Of a DNA stretch of 64,000 bases, positions 35,291 to 44,924 are shown in pieces; the first letter of the stretch is position 1, and each line of letters starts with the position of its first letter. The notes under the pieces were generated by a model. It saw nothing but the letters and a program-made list of their open reading frames with translations. It was not told the DNA's origin and did no database searches. This DNA comes from Callorhinus ursinus (taxonomy: Eukaryota > Chordata > Mammalia > Carnivora > Otariidae), in the NCBI RefSeq assembly GCF_003265705.1, contig NW_020312848.1:56401707-56465706 (forward strand), in the 5' to 3' direction. A program made the translations under genes and the position numbers.

Positions 35291-35654
35291 ACAAAAGAAC
35301 ATAACTAAAATATACATAACTAGAAACAATTCTGGAGAAACATGTAATAATACTATAGACAGTAAATGCTGAGAAAAATGTGTAAGAATTACTCGAGTGG
35401 GGTAGGATTAATCAGAACAGGCTTCTTGAAGGAGGTCCAAGAACTGATGGAAGAAACAGGGTGGCATTCCAAATTTGAGCGTAGAAGAAGAAAATAAGGC
35501 AAAGAAAACTCAGAATCAAGTAAGATATATAGAACACTTGCTACATTAACATTCATTGTGCTTCCACTAGAAAAGCAACTCAAATCTTTTAAAATAAGGA
35601 ACCCTTGTAAATGTAGACAATCGTGTTAGGTTGAAACTATCCCTTATCTCTCAC

Positions 35655-35754
35655 CAGAATCTAGGAGCTCCTCGACCAATGAAATATCTCCTGTGGTCAA
35701 TGCTTTTTTAAATGTTTCATTCTTTTCTTCAGGGAGTAATGGCCCTTTTAATTT
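35655..35754 (-). CDS. ASZ1: ASZ1 coding exon 2 (residues 36-69)
   Basis: Minus-strand exon of 100 bases. It is preceded by a TTTTTAG acceptor (complement of 35755-35761) and followed by GTGAGA (complement of 35649-35654). It begins in phase 0 with [13 protein letters not shown] and continues [19 protein letters not shown], ending with the first base of Gly69. The second part is the first, less canonical ankyrin repeat (ALTTGDxxLVxELLxSG). It differs from the human protein at several surface positions in the acidic/lysine-rich linker but is clearly the same exon. Confidence 0.95.
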
Positions 35755-36136
35755 CTAAAAAGGAGAAAGTTAAAAAAAATTGTTATATTTTCATTTCCAC
35801 TACATCAGAAAACAATGACTGGTTTCAGGTACATCTTCTTTAGGGGGCGGAGGGAGTGCAACATACAAAGTTCGTAAGGAATTCATGTCTAAAATTATCT
35901 TTAAAGGAAATGGTAATACTATGGGTCCAAACCCAAGTGAAGAGCTACATCGACGACCTAAAGAAGCAATTGATGGAAAGCACAAAAGGGAACAGGAAAA
36001 CTCCGGGTTTGTTGGGAGTCTAGAAGCCTGTATTTCCACTACGGAAACAGGCAAGCAAAAGGTTTCACGAGATTGGGCCTTCAAGGGCCAAGGGGTGCTG
36101 ATCCAGGTGCGGTCAAAAAAAGGCCTCCTGGGCTAC

Positions 36137-36241
36137 CTGAACCGTCCGATCGAGATAACCAATCTCCCAGCCGTCATCCTCGCTCTCGCTACTCTCGCCT
36201 CCACCGGCCACTGCCAGCCCACGTAGTGCACCAGCCGCCAT
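36137..36241 (-). CDS. ASZ1: ASZ1 coding exon 1 with start codon (residues 1-35)
   Basis: The start codon is the complement of 36239-36241, in a good Kozak context (G at -3 and G at +4). The reading frame is [18 protein letters not shown], then [17 protein letters not shown]: 35 codons ending exactly at the CAG|GTAGCC donor (complement of 36131-36139). The acidic [11 protein letters not shown] segment is the family's N-terminal signature. This start gives a frame that runs uninterrupted through all six exons. ASZ1 (about 475 residues in human) acts in the germline piRNA pathway. Neighbouring upstream DNA leads toward CFTR in the mammalian gene order. Confidence 0.96.
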
Positions 36242-36289
36242 GCCCGCCGACCTCTCCTAAGCACACGGCACCGCCCACCCGCTCCCCCG

Positions 36290-36300
36290 GCGCCTGCGCA
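36290..36300 (-). promoter_or_regulatory. NRF1-like site
   Basis: The minus strand reads TGCGCAGGCGC, a strong variant of the NRF1 palindrome, about 50 bases upstream of the ASZ1 start codon. Confidence 0.55.
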
Positions 36301-36322
36301 CTGGGGGAGCACGCAGGGTTGC

Positions 36323-36330
36323 GCGGGAAA
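36323..36330 (+). promoter_or_regulatory. E2F/E2F6-type site
   Basis: GCGGGAAA, embedded in gcgcgggaaagcgcgcg, about 85 bases upstream of the ASZ1 start codon. It fits the E2F-family consensus. E2F6 is the member associated with germline-gene silencing. Confidence 0.5.
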
Positions 36331-36364
36331 GCGCGCGTGCGAGCAAGAGGCCTTGCGCCCTTAG

Positions 36365-36374
36365 GCGCAGGCGC
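36365..36374 (+). promoter_or_regulatory. NRF1-like site
   Basis: GCGCAGGCGC, second NRF1-type motif in the ASZ1 promoter, opposite orientation to the first. Confidence 0.5.
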
Positions 36375-36500
36375 GTGGGCATGCGTAGTGGCCCTCACCT
36401 TCCCTCTATCCAGCGACCCGCCCTGTGGTCTAGGGAGGTGGAACCCTGCCTAACGTGATAGGGTCGGTGGTCTTGAAGCTCCGGATGAGGTTCGGGCGCC

Positions 36501-37174
36501 ACGCCTCTAGCCACTGCTTCCAATTCCTTTCAGGGACTTACTCTTCATTCTTTTTAGGGTATTTGATGAAGTTCTTGCTCTTCAGGGAATGCCCTACTTT
36601 CGGTGGAGCATAATGGGGATTAAAATGCCAAGTAAGACTAGGCTTTCTCCCTCATCCCCTTCAAGCCGCTCCCTCGGGATGAGGAAGAAAACCTGTCTAA
36701 CATGCGACCCCCTGGGAAAGGGACAACTCTTGGTCGGAATACAGATAGGAGCACCATCCTTGCATTCAGAAAGCCGTCAAACGGGAGCTGACAAAGGAGC
36801 CAGGAGAAAATACCATCCCAAAGGAAGAATTCTTTTTCCTTTAAATTTCATGTGACCTCAGATCTCAGCTTAGATTTGGAAACTTCAAAACCATCCAAAC
36901 ACCTTCCCAGCTAGACACTGGATGCCCTAAAGGAAAAAGTCAGTCGACAAAGCGGGAGTTTGGGGAGAGAGTGGATCAAAGTGCTAGGAAGAAGAAATGA
37001 TTTAAACGTTCAGAGAGCAAGTAAATAATACAAACAACTCCAGGTGAAAGCCGCCCAACCTCAAACTGGCTTTTCTGCATCTAACTTCTGGATGAAATGG
37101 TAACAAATTAGTTATCTTTGCCACAGAAAATTAGATCCATCAAGAAGTAAGTCACGTTTGTGTCCCTCGAGATG
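36501..37174. other. ASZ1 5' flank, unique sequence, no gene
   Basis: Moderate GC. An 88-codon open frame at 36589-36855 has no family signature and I do not support it as a gene. Confidence 0.5.
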
Positions 37175-37277
37175 ATTGCTTTAAAAGATTTGATTTATTT
37201 ATTTGACGAGAAAGAAAGGGGGGGAGCACAAGCAGTGGGAGCAGCAGGCTCCCTGCCTGAGCCACCCGGGCGCCCCC
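37175..37277 (-). mobile_element. Can-SINE, internally deleted
   Basis: Keeps the T-rich tail (gatttgatttatttatttgac), a short GA middle and the gagccacccgggcgcccc head complement. It lacks roughly half of the tRNA-related body. Confidence 0.88.
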
Positions 37278-37444
37278 ATCAAGCTGATTTAAAAGGAAAA
37301 TAGCCATACACCATTCTTTAAAAGTTTTTGTTGTACTTTTTTTCTTAGAGAATCTCCAATATAAGATTTTGAAATTGTTTCCTTAAGACACTTTCACAGA
37401 TAAGTATTTTTAAGTAGTTAAGTTATTTTGGGCCCCACCTCTGT

Positions 37445-37605
37445 TTTCTAAATGCATTCCTTCAATAAATGTTAAGGATTGTTGAGTACAACCAGGCACA
37501 ACTAGGTTTGGGGAGACAACATCAAAGCTAAACCGAGCTGCCTCAAGGAGCTCACATTTTAACCAGGAGAGACAATAAGCAAGCAAACAAATAAATAAGG
37601 TTATT
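37445..37605 (-). mobile_element. L2 LINE 3' end fragment
   Basis: Antisense L2: ttccttcaataaatgttaag, caaggagctcacattttaa and gacaataagcaagcaaac. Confidence 0.65.
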
Positions 37606-37629
37606 GCAAATTAGAGGTGCCACAAAGAG

Positions 37630-37880
37630 GTAAGTGTGCTGGGTTTCTGGAATCAAACCACTTAGGTTTCCTAGCCAAACCATTTATTGCTGTTAGCTGT
37701 GTGCCCTCTAGCAATTTAGCCTCTTTCTTCTTTTTCACTTTCCTAATCTGTAAAATGGAGAGAATGATAGTACTCACCATATAGCGTTGTTTGAATAAAG
37801 TAAATAAAGTCATGGGCTTGGCATAGGGTTAGTCTCAATGTAAGAGGTAAATAAATTTTAGCTACGACTATTATTGTTAT
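37630..37880 (-). mobile_element. MIR SINE
   Basis: Antisense MIR: tctggaatcaaaccacttag, tgtgccctctagcaattta, taatctgtaaaatggagag, actcaccatatagcgttg. Confidence 0.78.
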
Positions 37881-37899
37881 TTTCGATAAGGTAGTTAGA

Positions 37900-38610
37900 C
37901 CGGAGTAGAATTCTGAATGACAAGGAGCCAGCCATAAAAAGTCAGAAAGCAGAGCGTTCTGGCAGAGGAAATGGCTAGTACCAAGGCCTGAAAGCAGGAA
38001 AAAGCTTGCACCCAGGCTTGAGACTAAGATGGGCAAGTGAGACTTCTTTAAGCTGGTGGCGTCAAAGGCAACCATACTGTTTTGCATCACAAGCAAAATT
38101 TAAGGAAGCACTTTCTTCAGGAAGGACCTTGTAATTCTTATATTTTGCATCTGGGCACCTTACTTACTTCACCTTCATCCTTGCCCTGCTTGGACCAGAA
38201 AGGAGGCCTGAGGCTGGACCATCATGAAGGAAGGGGTGTGTAATGAGAGGACCTTATGGAACTTAAGTAAGTAGTCTGGATTTTACTTTAAGAACAATAT
38301 AACATTAAATATTTTTCAACTAATGAAAGACATTCTGGTGTGTGTGTGTGTGTGTATTTGAAGACACTCAAACTCTTTCGTAAAGAAGGTTTTTGTTCTG
38401 AGCATTTGGCTAGTTAGTGGTACCACTTACTAAGATAGGGGAAGACCAGAGGATAAACTTGAAAATGAAATGAGCATCTCAAAATTAACATATTAAAAAT
38501 GAAACACTGAAGTGTAGCTGTCAAGTGGGTAGTTGGATGTTCAAGTATGGAGCTCAGGAGAAAGACTGGTCTTAGAGATATAAATTTGGGAATATTACCC
38601 ATATTGTTAT
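37900..38610 (-). mobile_element. L2 LINE fragments
   Basis: Antisense L2 phrases in order: gcgttctggcagaggaaatg, accaaggcctgaaagcagg, gtctggattttactttaaga, gggtagttggatgttcaag, cttagagatataaatttggg. A short (TG)n at 38338-38356 lies inside. Confidence 0.62.
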
Positions 38611-38699
38611 TGTATATGCATATTGATTACACACAATAATCAATACACATATTATTAAAAGCAAGATTTTTCTTTTTTGTAAATATACACGCTTTAGAT

Positions 38700-39053
38700 T
38701 GAATGTTTGTGTTTCCTTTCCCCTAAAATTCATATATTGAAACCTAATCCCCAAAATGATGGTATTTGGAGGTGGGGCCTTTGGGAGGTGATTAGGTCAT
38801 GAGGGCAGAATTTCATGAATGGGATTAGTGCCCTTATAGAAGGGACCCCAGGGGCCCCCTTGCCCCTCCCACCATGTGAGGACACAACCAGATGCTCTAT
38901 GAACCTGGAAGTGAGCTCTCACCAGACACTGAATCTGTTAGCACCTTGATTTTGGACTTCCCAGCCTCCAGAATGGTGAGAAATAAATTCTCTTATTTAT
39001 AAGTCATCCAGTCTGTGGCATTCTGTTAAAACAGCCTGAACAGACCATGACAA
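38700..39053 (+). mobile_element. ERVL-MaLR solo LTR (MLT1/MST type)
   Basis: 354 bases starting tgaatgtttgtg and ending in gaccatgacaa, with family phrases aggtggggcctttgggaggt, gattaggtcatgaggg, ccaccatgtgaggacaca, gacttcccagcctccag and a gaaataaattctc poly(A) region. A 5-base duplication tagat (38695-38699, 39054-39058) fits LTR-element integration. It is a solo LTR with no internal retroviral sequence. Confidence 0.88.
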
Positions 39054-39058
39054 TAGAT

Positions 39059-39535
39059 AATTTGAGAATTTATGTGGAAAGACAAAGGAACTAGAGAGCT
39101 AAAACAATTCTAAGAGAGAGGAATAAAGTAGGAGGAATTTCTGAACTTGATTTTAAGTCTTAATGTGTAGTTACAGTAATCAGGACTGTGTGGTATTGAA
39201 GAAGGGGTAGACACATAGATGAATGGAACACAACAGAAAAGCTAGAAATAGACCCACATAAGTAAGACCAAATGATTTTTGACCAAGGTGCAAGAACAAT
39301 TCAGTGGAGCTTCCTTAATATCTTCAATAAAGGATGCTGGATCAACTGAATGTCTGTTAGGTAAAAAAAATGAACCTATCTAACCTTCATGTCTTCTATT
39401 AAAATTAACTCAAAATGGATCATGAACACAAATGTTCATAGCAGCATTATTCCTATTAGCCATAAAGTGGAAACAACTCAAATGTCCATCAACTGATGAG
39501 TAGATAAACAAAATGTGATATCCATACCATGTATA
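39059..39535 (+). mobile_element. L1M LINE, ORF2 C-terminal fragment
   Basis: Sense L1: tgtgtggtattgaagaaggg, gacacatagatgaatggaac, agaaatagacccacataag, tcaactcaaaatggatcatg-like text and catagcagcattattcc. Frames broken. The MaLR LTR is inserted at its left and another at its right. Confidence 0.78.
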
Positions 39536-39999
39536 TTAGTTTCCTAGAACTACAGTAACAAATTACCATAAACTGGGTGGCTTATAACAACAGAAATTTA
39601 TTTTTTCACCATTCTGGAGGCTAGAAGTCTGAAATCAAGGTGTCACCATCACCATGCTTTCTCTGATGATTCTAGGAGAGGATCCTTCCTCACCTCTTCA
39701 TAACTACTGGTGGTTGCCTGCTGGCAATCTTTGGTTTTCCTTGCCTCCTGGATGCATCACTTTAATCTCTGCCTCTATATAAGGCATTCTCTTCTGTGCG
39801 TCTGTGTCTCTGCATGTCTGTGTTTTCTAAATTTTCTTCTTCTTGTAAGTCATATTGGATTTAGGGCTCTCTCTAATTCACTGTGACCTCATCTTAACTT
39901 GATTACAAATAAATTCCTATTTCCAAATAAAATCACATTCACAGGTTCTGAGTGGCCATAAATTTGGGGTAGGGAGGCACTCTTTAATTCAGTACACTA
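39536..39999 (-). mobile_element. ERVL-MaLR LTR (MLT1 type)
   Basis: Antisense LTR: tattagtttcctagaactac, actgggtggcttataacaac, ttctggaggctagaagtctg, gtgacctcatcttaacttga, ctatttccaaataaaatcac. Solo LTR, old and diverged. Confidence 0.85.
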
Positions 40000-40148
40000 T
40001 ACATATTGCTCAGCATAATGTTTTCCAGATCTACACCGTGGTATGTTCTATACTTAATTTTCTTTTTATGTTGAATATTGTGTGGTATTGATTTCAGAAG
40101 GTGATTTCAGAAGGTGGCAGGATCCATTGGAAGGTTACTACAATTGTG

Positions 40149-40338
40149 GGGCACCTGGGTGGCACAGTGGGTTAAGTGTCCCGACTCTTGGCTTTGGCTC
40201 AGGTCATGATCTCAGGGTTGTGGGATTGAGCCCTGTTTCAGGCTCTGCGTAAGATTCCTCTCTCTCTCCCTCTGCTCCCCCTCCCTGCACACAATCTCTC
40301 TCTCTAAAATAAATAAATAAATCTTTAAAAAGAAAAAG
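40149..40338 (+). mobile_element. Can-SINE, older variant, 18-bp TSD
   Basis: Head ggcacctgggtggcacagtg, tail aataaataaataaatc. Duplication aaggttactacaattgtg (40131-40148) versus aaggttactgtaattgtg (40339-40356), two differences, consistent with age. Confidence 0.95.
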
Positions 40339-40364
40339 AAGGTTACTGTAATTGTGAACTGGAG

Positions 40365-40845
40365 AAGGACAGGAAAAATGGAGAGGAGAGGATACATTCA
40401 AAATTTATCGTGAATTGCAATCAATAGGATTCAGGGATTGTATATGAAGGATGGGGAGAGAGAGAAGTCAAAGCTGATGTGGTAAGAACACAGGAAAAAG
40501 AAAATGTTTTGAGGAAACAGATAAGTTTTGTTCTGCCCAGAGACAGTCTGAAATGCCTGAGGAATATCCATGTCCAGATAAGATCAGGAGCTCCCCAGAG
40601 AGGCCCGGACTATCAATTTAGCCTTAGAAATCATCTTCCTAAGAGGTAATAATGGGTCTATTAGAGTGATGATATTGTTACAGGAGAAGGGATAGGATGA
40701 GATGATCGAAGGGCCAAGAATATCCTTAGGGAATGACTTCTTTTAGGAAGCCACCAGAGAGAGAGAAGCAGCAGAGGGGCCTGAGAAATAATAATCTTAG
40801 AGGCAGAAGACTAGGAAGAAATCAATGCCTCAAAAATCTTACACT
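40365..40845 (-). mobile_element. L2 LINE fragment
   Basis: Antisense, decayed L2-like text (gaggaaacagataagttttg, gcctgaggaatatccatg, gtctattagagtgatgat). Medium support. Confidence 0.45.
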
Positions 40846-40884
40846 GAACTAGAACCTAAAGATAGAACAATGAAATCAATAATG

Positions 40885-41117
40885 ATAAATTCATTTTACT
40901 GTACTTCCTATAGGCCAGTCACTGTTCTAAGGGCTTTACTTATACAAAGTCAGTTAATACTCTTAAAGCCCGATTGAGGTACATACTATCTCAGTTTTGC
41001 AGAGGGGGAAATGGAGGCCCAGAGAGGCAAAGTCATTTTCTTGAGGTCATCCACCTGGCAGGGCTGGGATTCTAACTCAGGAAACAACTCTGCAGTCCAT
41101 GCTTTTAGTCATTAATT
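40885..41117 (+). mobile_element. MIR SINE (first of tandem pair)
   Basis: Near full-length: cactgttctaagggctttac, tgcagagggggaaatggagg, cccagagaggcaaagtcatt, ggctgggattctaactcagg, gcagtccatgcttt. Confidence 0.85.
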
Positions 41118-41119
41118 AG

Positions 41120-41365
41120 TATCTAATACTGAGGTAGCACTTCCCTGTGCCCTGACACTCATCTAAACATTTTATATCCATTAACACGCATAATCCTCAC
41201 TGTAACTTTTTGAGGTATGTGCTATTTTAAAGACACATTATACAATATGTTTATTTTACAGTTGAGGAAACTGAAGTACAGAAAGTTGATCTAAACTGCC
41301 CAAGATCATGCAGCTGCTAAGTGGGATGGTCAGAATTCACACCAGGCTCTCCGGCTCCAGAGTGG
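41120..41365 (+). mobile_element. MIR SINE (second of tandem pair)
   Basis: Same orientation as its neighbour: ccattaacacgcataatcct, ttacagttgaggaaactgaa, gcccaagatcatgcagctg, caccaggctctccggctcca. Confidence 0.82.
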
Positions 41366-41496
41366 GAAAGGGATGCCCACAAAAGCACTCTCTCCTTGTG
41401 GGGGGATACACGTTTTGCCTGTGGGCGTTCACTTTCACACTGTAGTGCTCCTTTCCCAAGCTGATTTCATCTGACTAATAAATCAGACTCGGAATA

Positions 41497-41612
41497 AATG
41501 TTGACTCATTTACAGGTTAATCACGGGCTTCATTCCCGGACAGATAAGAAATCGGTGATTTAGTTTTGTCTGAAGTGATTTGGGAATTCCCCCAGGGTGA
41601 CTTCCTGGAGTG
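41497..41612. promoter_or_regulatory. Motif cluster: AP-1, kappaB palindrome, ETS
   Basis: In unique DNA of 41366-41960: TGACTCA at 41502-41508, GGGAATTCCC at 41582-41591 and ACTTCCTG about 10 bases later. These are consensus AP-1, NF-kappaB and ETS sites. No gene is nearby except ASZ1 (5.3 kb) and, by gene order, CFTR beyond the window. Candidate enhancer; motif evidence only. Confidence 0.35.
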
Positions 41613-41977
41613 GGTCAGAAAGCCACCTACCCACATTGTTAATGGCTGTAGTGTTCTGCTTGGTTCAATGATGACAGGAGACTGGTAAAACAAAGAGGGC
41701 AAGAAACTAGCAGGATCCGAGAAATAAAAGTTATTCAAATTTAGGTTCTCCTTAGTTCCTGGGCATTTTTAGTTTGTTTGTTGTTTAATTTTTAAGCTTT
41801 GACTCAGACATGAGTGATGATTAGCTAATACAATTCATTATACCATTACACATGATTATGCTGTACATTGTGAGGAACTTGTTTTAAATTTAATGTTATC
41901 ACATTTTTAAAAATAATTCTTGCTTATTTTCTATAGTGATATGTGTGGTATCACTTTCGATAATTTGAAAATATTCT

Positions 41978-42023
41978 TTTTTAAAAATTTTATTTTATTA
42001 TGTTAGTCACCATCCATTACATC
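41978..42023 (-). mobile_element. 46-base L1 3'-end micro-insertion with 16-bp TSD
   Basis: Only the L1 poly(A)/3' tip is present: ttttttaaaaattttattt then gttagtcaccatccattac, the reverse complement of the carnivore L1 terminus also seen at 12830-12875. Exact 16-base duplication aatttgaaaatattct at 41962-41977 and 42024-42039. Confidence 0.92.
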
Positions 42024-42136
42024 AATTTGAAAATATTCTGTTGGGATCCCTAATTCTTAATCGCGTCTGTGATCCAGTTGGGTTAACTGCCTCTTTTAGG
42101 GATAATTTTGGAGGCATAAAAATGGTAAATACATTT

Positions 42137-42176
42137 TTTTCATTATTAAAATTCATGTTTCATTATTAAAATTCAC
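42137..42176. repeat. 20-base tandem duplication
   Basis: Two copies of a ttcattattaaaattca-type unit side by side at about 42139 and 42159. Confidence 0.8.
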
Positions 42177-42234
42177 AAGACAGTCAAGGAGAGAGAGAGA
42201 GAGGCAATATTTAAAAATTATTATACGGTATTAA

Positions 42235-42490
42235 TTGATTCCATAAATACTTACTGGGCTCCCACTATATTTTAGGCGTAGGGGGTGAAGTTGCAAGGAA
42301 GACAGGCTAAATCCTTAATCCCCGAATGTTTAGAGGGTAGTAAGAGGAAAAAACAAATTTATAAATAAATATTAGGTAATGATAAGTTCTATGAAGAAAA
42401 ATTAACCAGGTGAAGGGGGTGGAAAGTAATGGAGGCAATTGGGAATTTAAAATCGGGATTTCAGGGAAGACCTCTCTGAAGTATTCTTCT
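42235..42490 (-). mobile_element. L2 LINE fragment
   Basis: Antisense L2: ccataaatacttactgggct, aacaaatttataaataaata, tgataagttctatgaagaaa, cagggaagacctctctgaag. Confidence 0.68.
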
Positions 42491-42527
42491 TAGTGTGATA
42501 GGAAGTTACAAAGATTTGATTTCTTAT

Positions 42528-42724
42528 TTTAAAAAAAGATTTATTTATTTATTTGAGAGAGAGTGAGCAAGCAGAGGGAGGGGCAGAGTGAGAGAATCTT
42601 TTCAAGCAGACCCCGCACTAAGCTCAGAGCCTGAAGCCAGGCTCAATCCCATGACCCATGAGATCATGACCTGAGCCAAAACCAAGAGTCAGATGCTTAA
42701 CTGACTGAGCCACCCAGCTGCCCC
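42528..42724 (-). mobile_element. Can-SINE, older variant
   Basis: Minus-oriented with gatttatttatttatttgag, the variant aaaaccaagagtcagatgct and cacccagctgcccc. The loose flank repeat ttgattt (42516, 42725) suggests its target site. Confidence 0.92.
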
Positions 42725-42830
42725 TTGATTTTTCCGTTTTAAAAGGTTATTCTGGCTACAAGGAGAAAAGTAAGTAGGAGGACAAGAATAGAATCAGGAA
42801 TACCAGTTATGAGTCTGTTAAAATATTTTA

Positions 42831-42990
42831 AGTCCTCAACCCTACCTGTATATTAGAATCCTCTGGAGGTGATTCTAGCCAGACCCAATCTAAACCAATT
42901 ATGTAAGAATCTCTGGGAATAGGGTCCAGGAGTTGATATTTCTTAAGGCTCCTCTGGCGATTTTAATATGTAGCCAGGTTTGGAAAAGGT
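42831..42990 (+). mobile_element. MER5A-type hAT MITE
   Basis: ctgtatattagaatcctctg, gtaagaatctctgggaatag, gagttgatatttcttaaggc and gcgattttaatatgtagcca match the MER5A layout, with the usual inverted-repeat logic at both ends. Confidence 0.75.
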
Positions 42991-43009
42991 TGTGGAAAAA
43001 AGATGTCAG

Positions 43010-43640
43010 GGGATGGATCTAGAGCAGTTATCTATATCCATTAGGAAAATATAAAAAACCCAGAATGTTTAAGTTAAGCTATTAAAATAGGAATGGATCT
43101 TCATCTGTATCTATTTTCTTCCTTAAGGAATATGGTTAGATCAAAGAACAAAACACATCCTTAAACAAAGAGGAAAATAATCATCAGGAAATGATGAAAA
43201 TGGATTTTGGTTAACAAGCATTAACCAATATAATACAAAGAAGTAATGGTTAATGAAAATGTTTGTTTGCATCATGTTTATTTCTTCAAATATTCTGGTA
43301 TGTAGCCCAGGTTTGAAAATGACTATAGAAGGACATGGGAGGCTGGATCTAGAGCAATTATCTTTGTAGGCGGCTAGATGTCAGATACAGGGTATATATG
43401 TTTTGTGGAGGCATCAGGGAGATGGAAAGTGAGCTGAAAAAGAAAGATGGGGTCAGGATTGGTTTCCAAATTTAGTCCTGAAAAATTGAGTGAGTGATGA
43501 TTGAATGGGAGAAATGGGAGAAAATGGGTGGAAAAGCAGGGATATGTGTGTCTGTGTGTCTGTGTATAGGTGTGGGTGGCTATTGAAATCAAGAGTATCA
43601 CTTTGTAGAGAGGGCTAATCAACTCTAAAATGGGGTGTTA
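43010..43640. other. Uncertain old repeat with partial local duplication
   Basis: Text at 42957-43040 recurs in diverged form at 43291-43370 (tatgtagc..caggtttg and ggatctagagca.ttatct). The rest resembles decayed antisense L2 but I cannot be sure. A TG-rich run lies at 43545-43575. Confidence 0.4.
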
Positions 43641-44399
43641 AGTAGAGAGTTAGATAGAGGTTCACGACTGAATTATCAGTTTCCTGAAATAATTGTCTTC
43701 AATTTTGTATCTGTTTCTTATTTATATTAACTAGAAAATTTACCCCATTATTTACTTCACTTGTAAAGGCAGCCTTTGTACATTAGAAATTTTTTTCCAT
43801 GTAATTTTATTTTAGTTTTTCTTCCTAGATTCTTAATGTATACTCACAAAGCTACTGTACTGCAGATAGGCATCGTGTAAGAGAGTGCCTTATGAGTATG
43901 GTTACCCTTACTTCCAACAAAACATTATGGATGTAGACTTCTGGGAAATAGTAGAAGGTCATAAATGCCAGAATATTTTTCCGTCAAAAACATTGCAAAA
44001 ATTTACTAGTTTTTTTTAATTTTGATTTTAATTTTTTAAAGGAATTAAAAGGTAGCTAGCTAATTATGAAATTCCAGAGCAACTTTTCCAAAACTTACTC
44101 AACTAAAGAGCATCTTTAAATTCATTACATACTGATGAACAGTAAGAGGAGCTCAACAAATATAATGGGCTCCTGAATTAAAATAGCAGAAGGTGGGCTT
44201 TTAGATTAATTGCTACAAGAAACAAATTTATCCTGTATTTAAAATGCAGTGAATTTTAAATAATGTTACAGCTCTATATTGAAACTGTAAGACAAGACAC
44301 ACAAACCAGACAAATACAGATCATGGATTCATGAATATCAAGTGGGTGAAATACACAACATGTAATTAACAGCAAAATAAAACGTATAGCTAAAATATT
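43641..44399. other. Intergenic stretch, no recognised feature
   Basis: AT-rich, nothing nameable. Confidence 0.45.
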
Positions 44400-44820
44400 T
44401 TGAATATTTACCATGGCTAAGAACTATGCCAAGCATTTTACATGTGTTGATTCTATATCAGTTAGAAATCCTTTTTTTTTCCCCCCCCCAGTTGGGAATA
44501 CTTTTAGCTACAGTATTCAATATCAATCATTGAAAAACACACGGTTCATTTTTCTCGTGTTAAAAGGAGTCTGGCGGCTGACGTTGGTTTGGCGGCAGTG
44601 GTTTCTGGCAGCACTTAACCCGTCCTTTTGGCCTTGTCCTCTTAGTTGTAAGCTATCTCTCTCAGCTCCAGTGTGTTTGTGTGGAAAGCCAGAGAATGGA
44701 AGGAAAAGATGGTCCCGGTCACATCCGTCTCCTTTTATCAGGGAAGGCAATGCCTTCCAAAAGCTCCAACAGATACCTGCTTTTGTGTCCTCTGCTGACA
44801 CTGTCACTTAGCATCCCAAG
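44400..44820 (+). other. MIR start fragment, then unclassified GC-richer block
   Basis: 44405-44460 (actatgccaagcattttaca) is a MIR 5' piece. 44530-44820 is markedly richer in G, C and CpG than its surroundings (ggcggctgacgttggtttgg) and keeps opposed open frames of 132 and 94 codons. I recognise no protein family in either, so neither is called a gene. It could be an old DNA transposon or conserved non-coding DNA. Confidence 0.4.
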
Positions 44821-44924
44821 TTGCAAGGGAGATTGAGAGATCGAGTATTACATTTTTCAGGCTTCATAGTGGAGCAGGAGAAGGGAAAAGAAGGTCGAGG
44901 AAGGGTGTTGGGTTAAGTAGCCAA

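Larger units (their letters stand above)
36080..36500. promoter_or_regulatory. ASZ1: ASZ1 CpG-island promoter
   Basis: This is the only strongly GC- and CpG-rich block in the 64 kb. It covers exon 1, intron 1's start and about 250 bases upstream. No TATA box is apparent near the start codon. NRF1-like sites lie at 36290-36300 and 36365-36374 and an E2F-type GCGGGAAA at 36323-36330. CpG-dense, E2F/NRF1-containing promoters are typical of germline genes held silent in somatic cells by DNA methylation and PRC1.6-type repression. That mode of control is inferred for this locus, not shown. Long open frames on both strands here reflect the scarcity of stop codons in GC-rich DNA. Confidence 0.8.

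Noticed and set aside
36189..36398. Minus-strand open frame overlapping the ASZ1 start
   Set aside because: It is out of frame with the MAAGALRG reading that matches ASZ1 and continues through all exons.
36073..36453. 126-codon open frame on the plus strand, opposite ASZ1 exon 1
   Set aside because: GC-rich CpG island lacks stop codons by composition; Pro/Arg/Ala-rich translation without family signature; the opposite strand holds the real exon.
44413..44811. 132-codon plus frame and its 94-codon antisense
   Set aside because: No family signature on either strand; kept only as an unclassified block.
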